From Anaerocolumna sp. AGMB13020 (GTDB lineage Bacteria; Bacillota; Clostridia; Lachnospirales; Lachnospiraceae), in contig NZ_CP136910.1 in NCBI RefSeq assembly GCF_033100115.1, positions 124,001 through 188,000 of the forward strand: a stretch of DNA of 64,000 nt, written 5' to 3'. This document shows positions 63,292 through 64,000 of the stretch, piece by piece; positions within the stretch are counted from its first letter, which is position 1, and every line of letters starts with the position of its first letter. Made by a program: the position numbers and the translations under genes. Below the pieces are notes generated by a model that ran no database searches, had not been told where the DNA came from, and saw only the letters and a program-made list of their open reading frames with translations.

Positions 63292-64000
63292 ATGGAAATA
63301 AATCAAAGTATTATTACACAAGAGCTGCAAAAACTAATCAAGCGAGGGTTTGCTAATACAGAAACATATTCTGTAAAAATCAGAGATATTGTTATCAATA
63401 AATCAGATAATAGCAAGATAATACAAAATAGTATTGCAGAGGCAGCAGAGCTGTGCTATCACGATGTATTGAGTGATATTGATCTTACCATATTAGTAAA
63501 AATATCCCCTTATGATACAATTTCACCTGCTACATATCAAAAGATACTGTTAAAGTACGGAATCACCAAAAGCAACTATTTGGGTCTTGATTATGTAAAG
63601 GAGCACCAATTATACCGAATAATTTTAAGAAATGGCATGCGTTACGATTTGGGCTTTGAATTAATACAAGATGATGCAGTAGCTGTGATTACTCAGAAAG
63701 GAGCGTCCGCTGATACTTTTGAAGAAGATAATAGTAAGGATTTTCTTTTAGAAACTGCTGATAGATTTTGGTTTGTACAGATTCAGGCTTTGGCAAAGCT
63801 CTATCGTGACGATTATCTTATTGCTGACCATTTAGCAAACATGAATATCAATGAAACTCTGGTTCTGCAAATGATGTTAAGGGATAAAGAGTACAAAACG
63901 AATATTCATCGGTATGGGTACCGAGATACCTTGCAATACCTCCAAGATCAGGAGAACAAATGCCCTTATTGTAAATATGATGAAGTATTTAGCAAAATTG
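63292..64000 (+). CDS. nucleotidyltransferase-fold protein (3' end beyond window)
   Basis: An open frame of 236 codons runs off the end of the window. GGGGGA lies 7 bases before the ATG. The segment YHDVLSDIDLTILVKIS is the pol-beta nucleotidyltransferase metal motif (SDxDL), and the later RNGMRYDLGFELIQ strand fits. Overall it resembles aminoglycoside 6-adenylyltransferase-like proteins of Clostridia. The visible end carries a CPYC pair. Function is not proven. Confidence 0.7.
   Translation, partial: MEINQSIITQELQKLIKRGFANTETYSVKIRDIVINKSDNSKIIQNSIAEAAELCYHDVLSDIDLTILVKISPYDTISPATYQKILLKYGITKSNYLGLDYVKEHQLYRIILRNGMRYDLGFELIQDDAVAVITQKGASADTFEEDNSKDFLLETADRFWFVQIQALAKLYRDDYLIADHLANMNINETLVLQMMLRDKEYKTNIHRYGYRDTLQYLQDQENKCPYCKYDEVFSKI

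Overview
The window looks like a chromosomal stretch of a low-GC, Gram-positive, spore-forming anaerobe of the Clostridia, most likely a Lachnospiraceae member related to the Lachnoclostridium/Anaerocolumna group. This is judged from protein flavour, AGGAGG-type ribosome sites, intrinsic terminators, a CotA-type coat oxidase, a degenerate SleL-like LysM/GH18 protein and the Clostridial style of the sulfate genes. No rRNA, tRNA, CRISPR array, complete insertion sequence or prophage was seen.

Layout. 1-5.6 kb: histidine-degradation operon (hutU, cut by the window edge, hutI, an M20 amidase, an amidohydrolase), which probably replaces the usual HutG step. 5.9-8.4 kb: CotA-like multicopper oxidase and a cysteine-rich protein behind repeated palindromes and a possible sigma-K promoter. 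8.5-18 kb: lgt, a MurA whose fosfomycin-target Cys is Asp, an ABC-F protein behind an attenuator, a methyltransferase, an APH-fold kinase, an alpha/beta hydrolase and a tyrosine recombinase. 18.3-23.6 kb: two large secreted cell-wall/glycan proteins. 24-31.2 kb: an ITPase-like protein, an Lrp/LysE pair, a T-box-like leader driving a type-2 isoleucyl-tRNA synthetase with a swapped HIGH motif (GIHH), an APH-fold protein and a pyrophosphatase-like protein with a switch-like 5' UTR.

31.3-41.6 kb is a patchwork: a diguanylate cyclase, a TetR/FMN-binding/flavodoxin unit with repeated operator half-sites, two structured RNA leaders (one before an argS remnant, one before a cation-efflux gene), an AT-rich metalloprotease pair and several regulators. 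42-50.7 kb is one long sulfate-assimilation unit: Sbp-CysTWA uptake, AprAB APS reductase and CysDN ATP sulfurylase. Together these would import sulfate, activate it to APS and reduce it to sulfite without PAPS. 51-64 kb holds an M3 peptidase, an RCC1-like secreted protein, a P-loop kinase, an old-yellow-enzyme reductase, a GH43 lipoprotein, a transglutaminase-like protein, a SOS-boxed dinB, the SleL-like protein with an eroded active site, and a nucleotidyltransferase running off the end.

The best candidates for something new are the regulatory RNAs (ileS, ABC-F, pyrophosphatase-like, argS remnant and CDF leaders). The co-occurrence of three antibiotic-insensitive or protective functions within about 20 kb (Asp-type MurA, ABC-F, GXHH IleRS2) is also notable. 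All functional statements come from reading motifs by eye; no database search or folding program was run.
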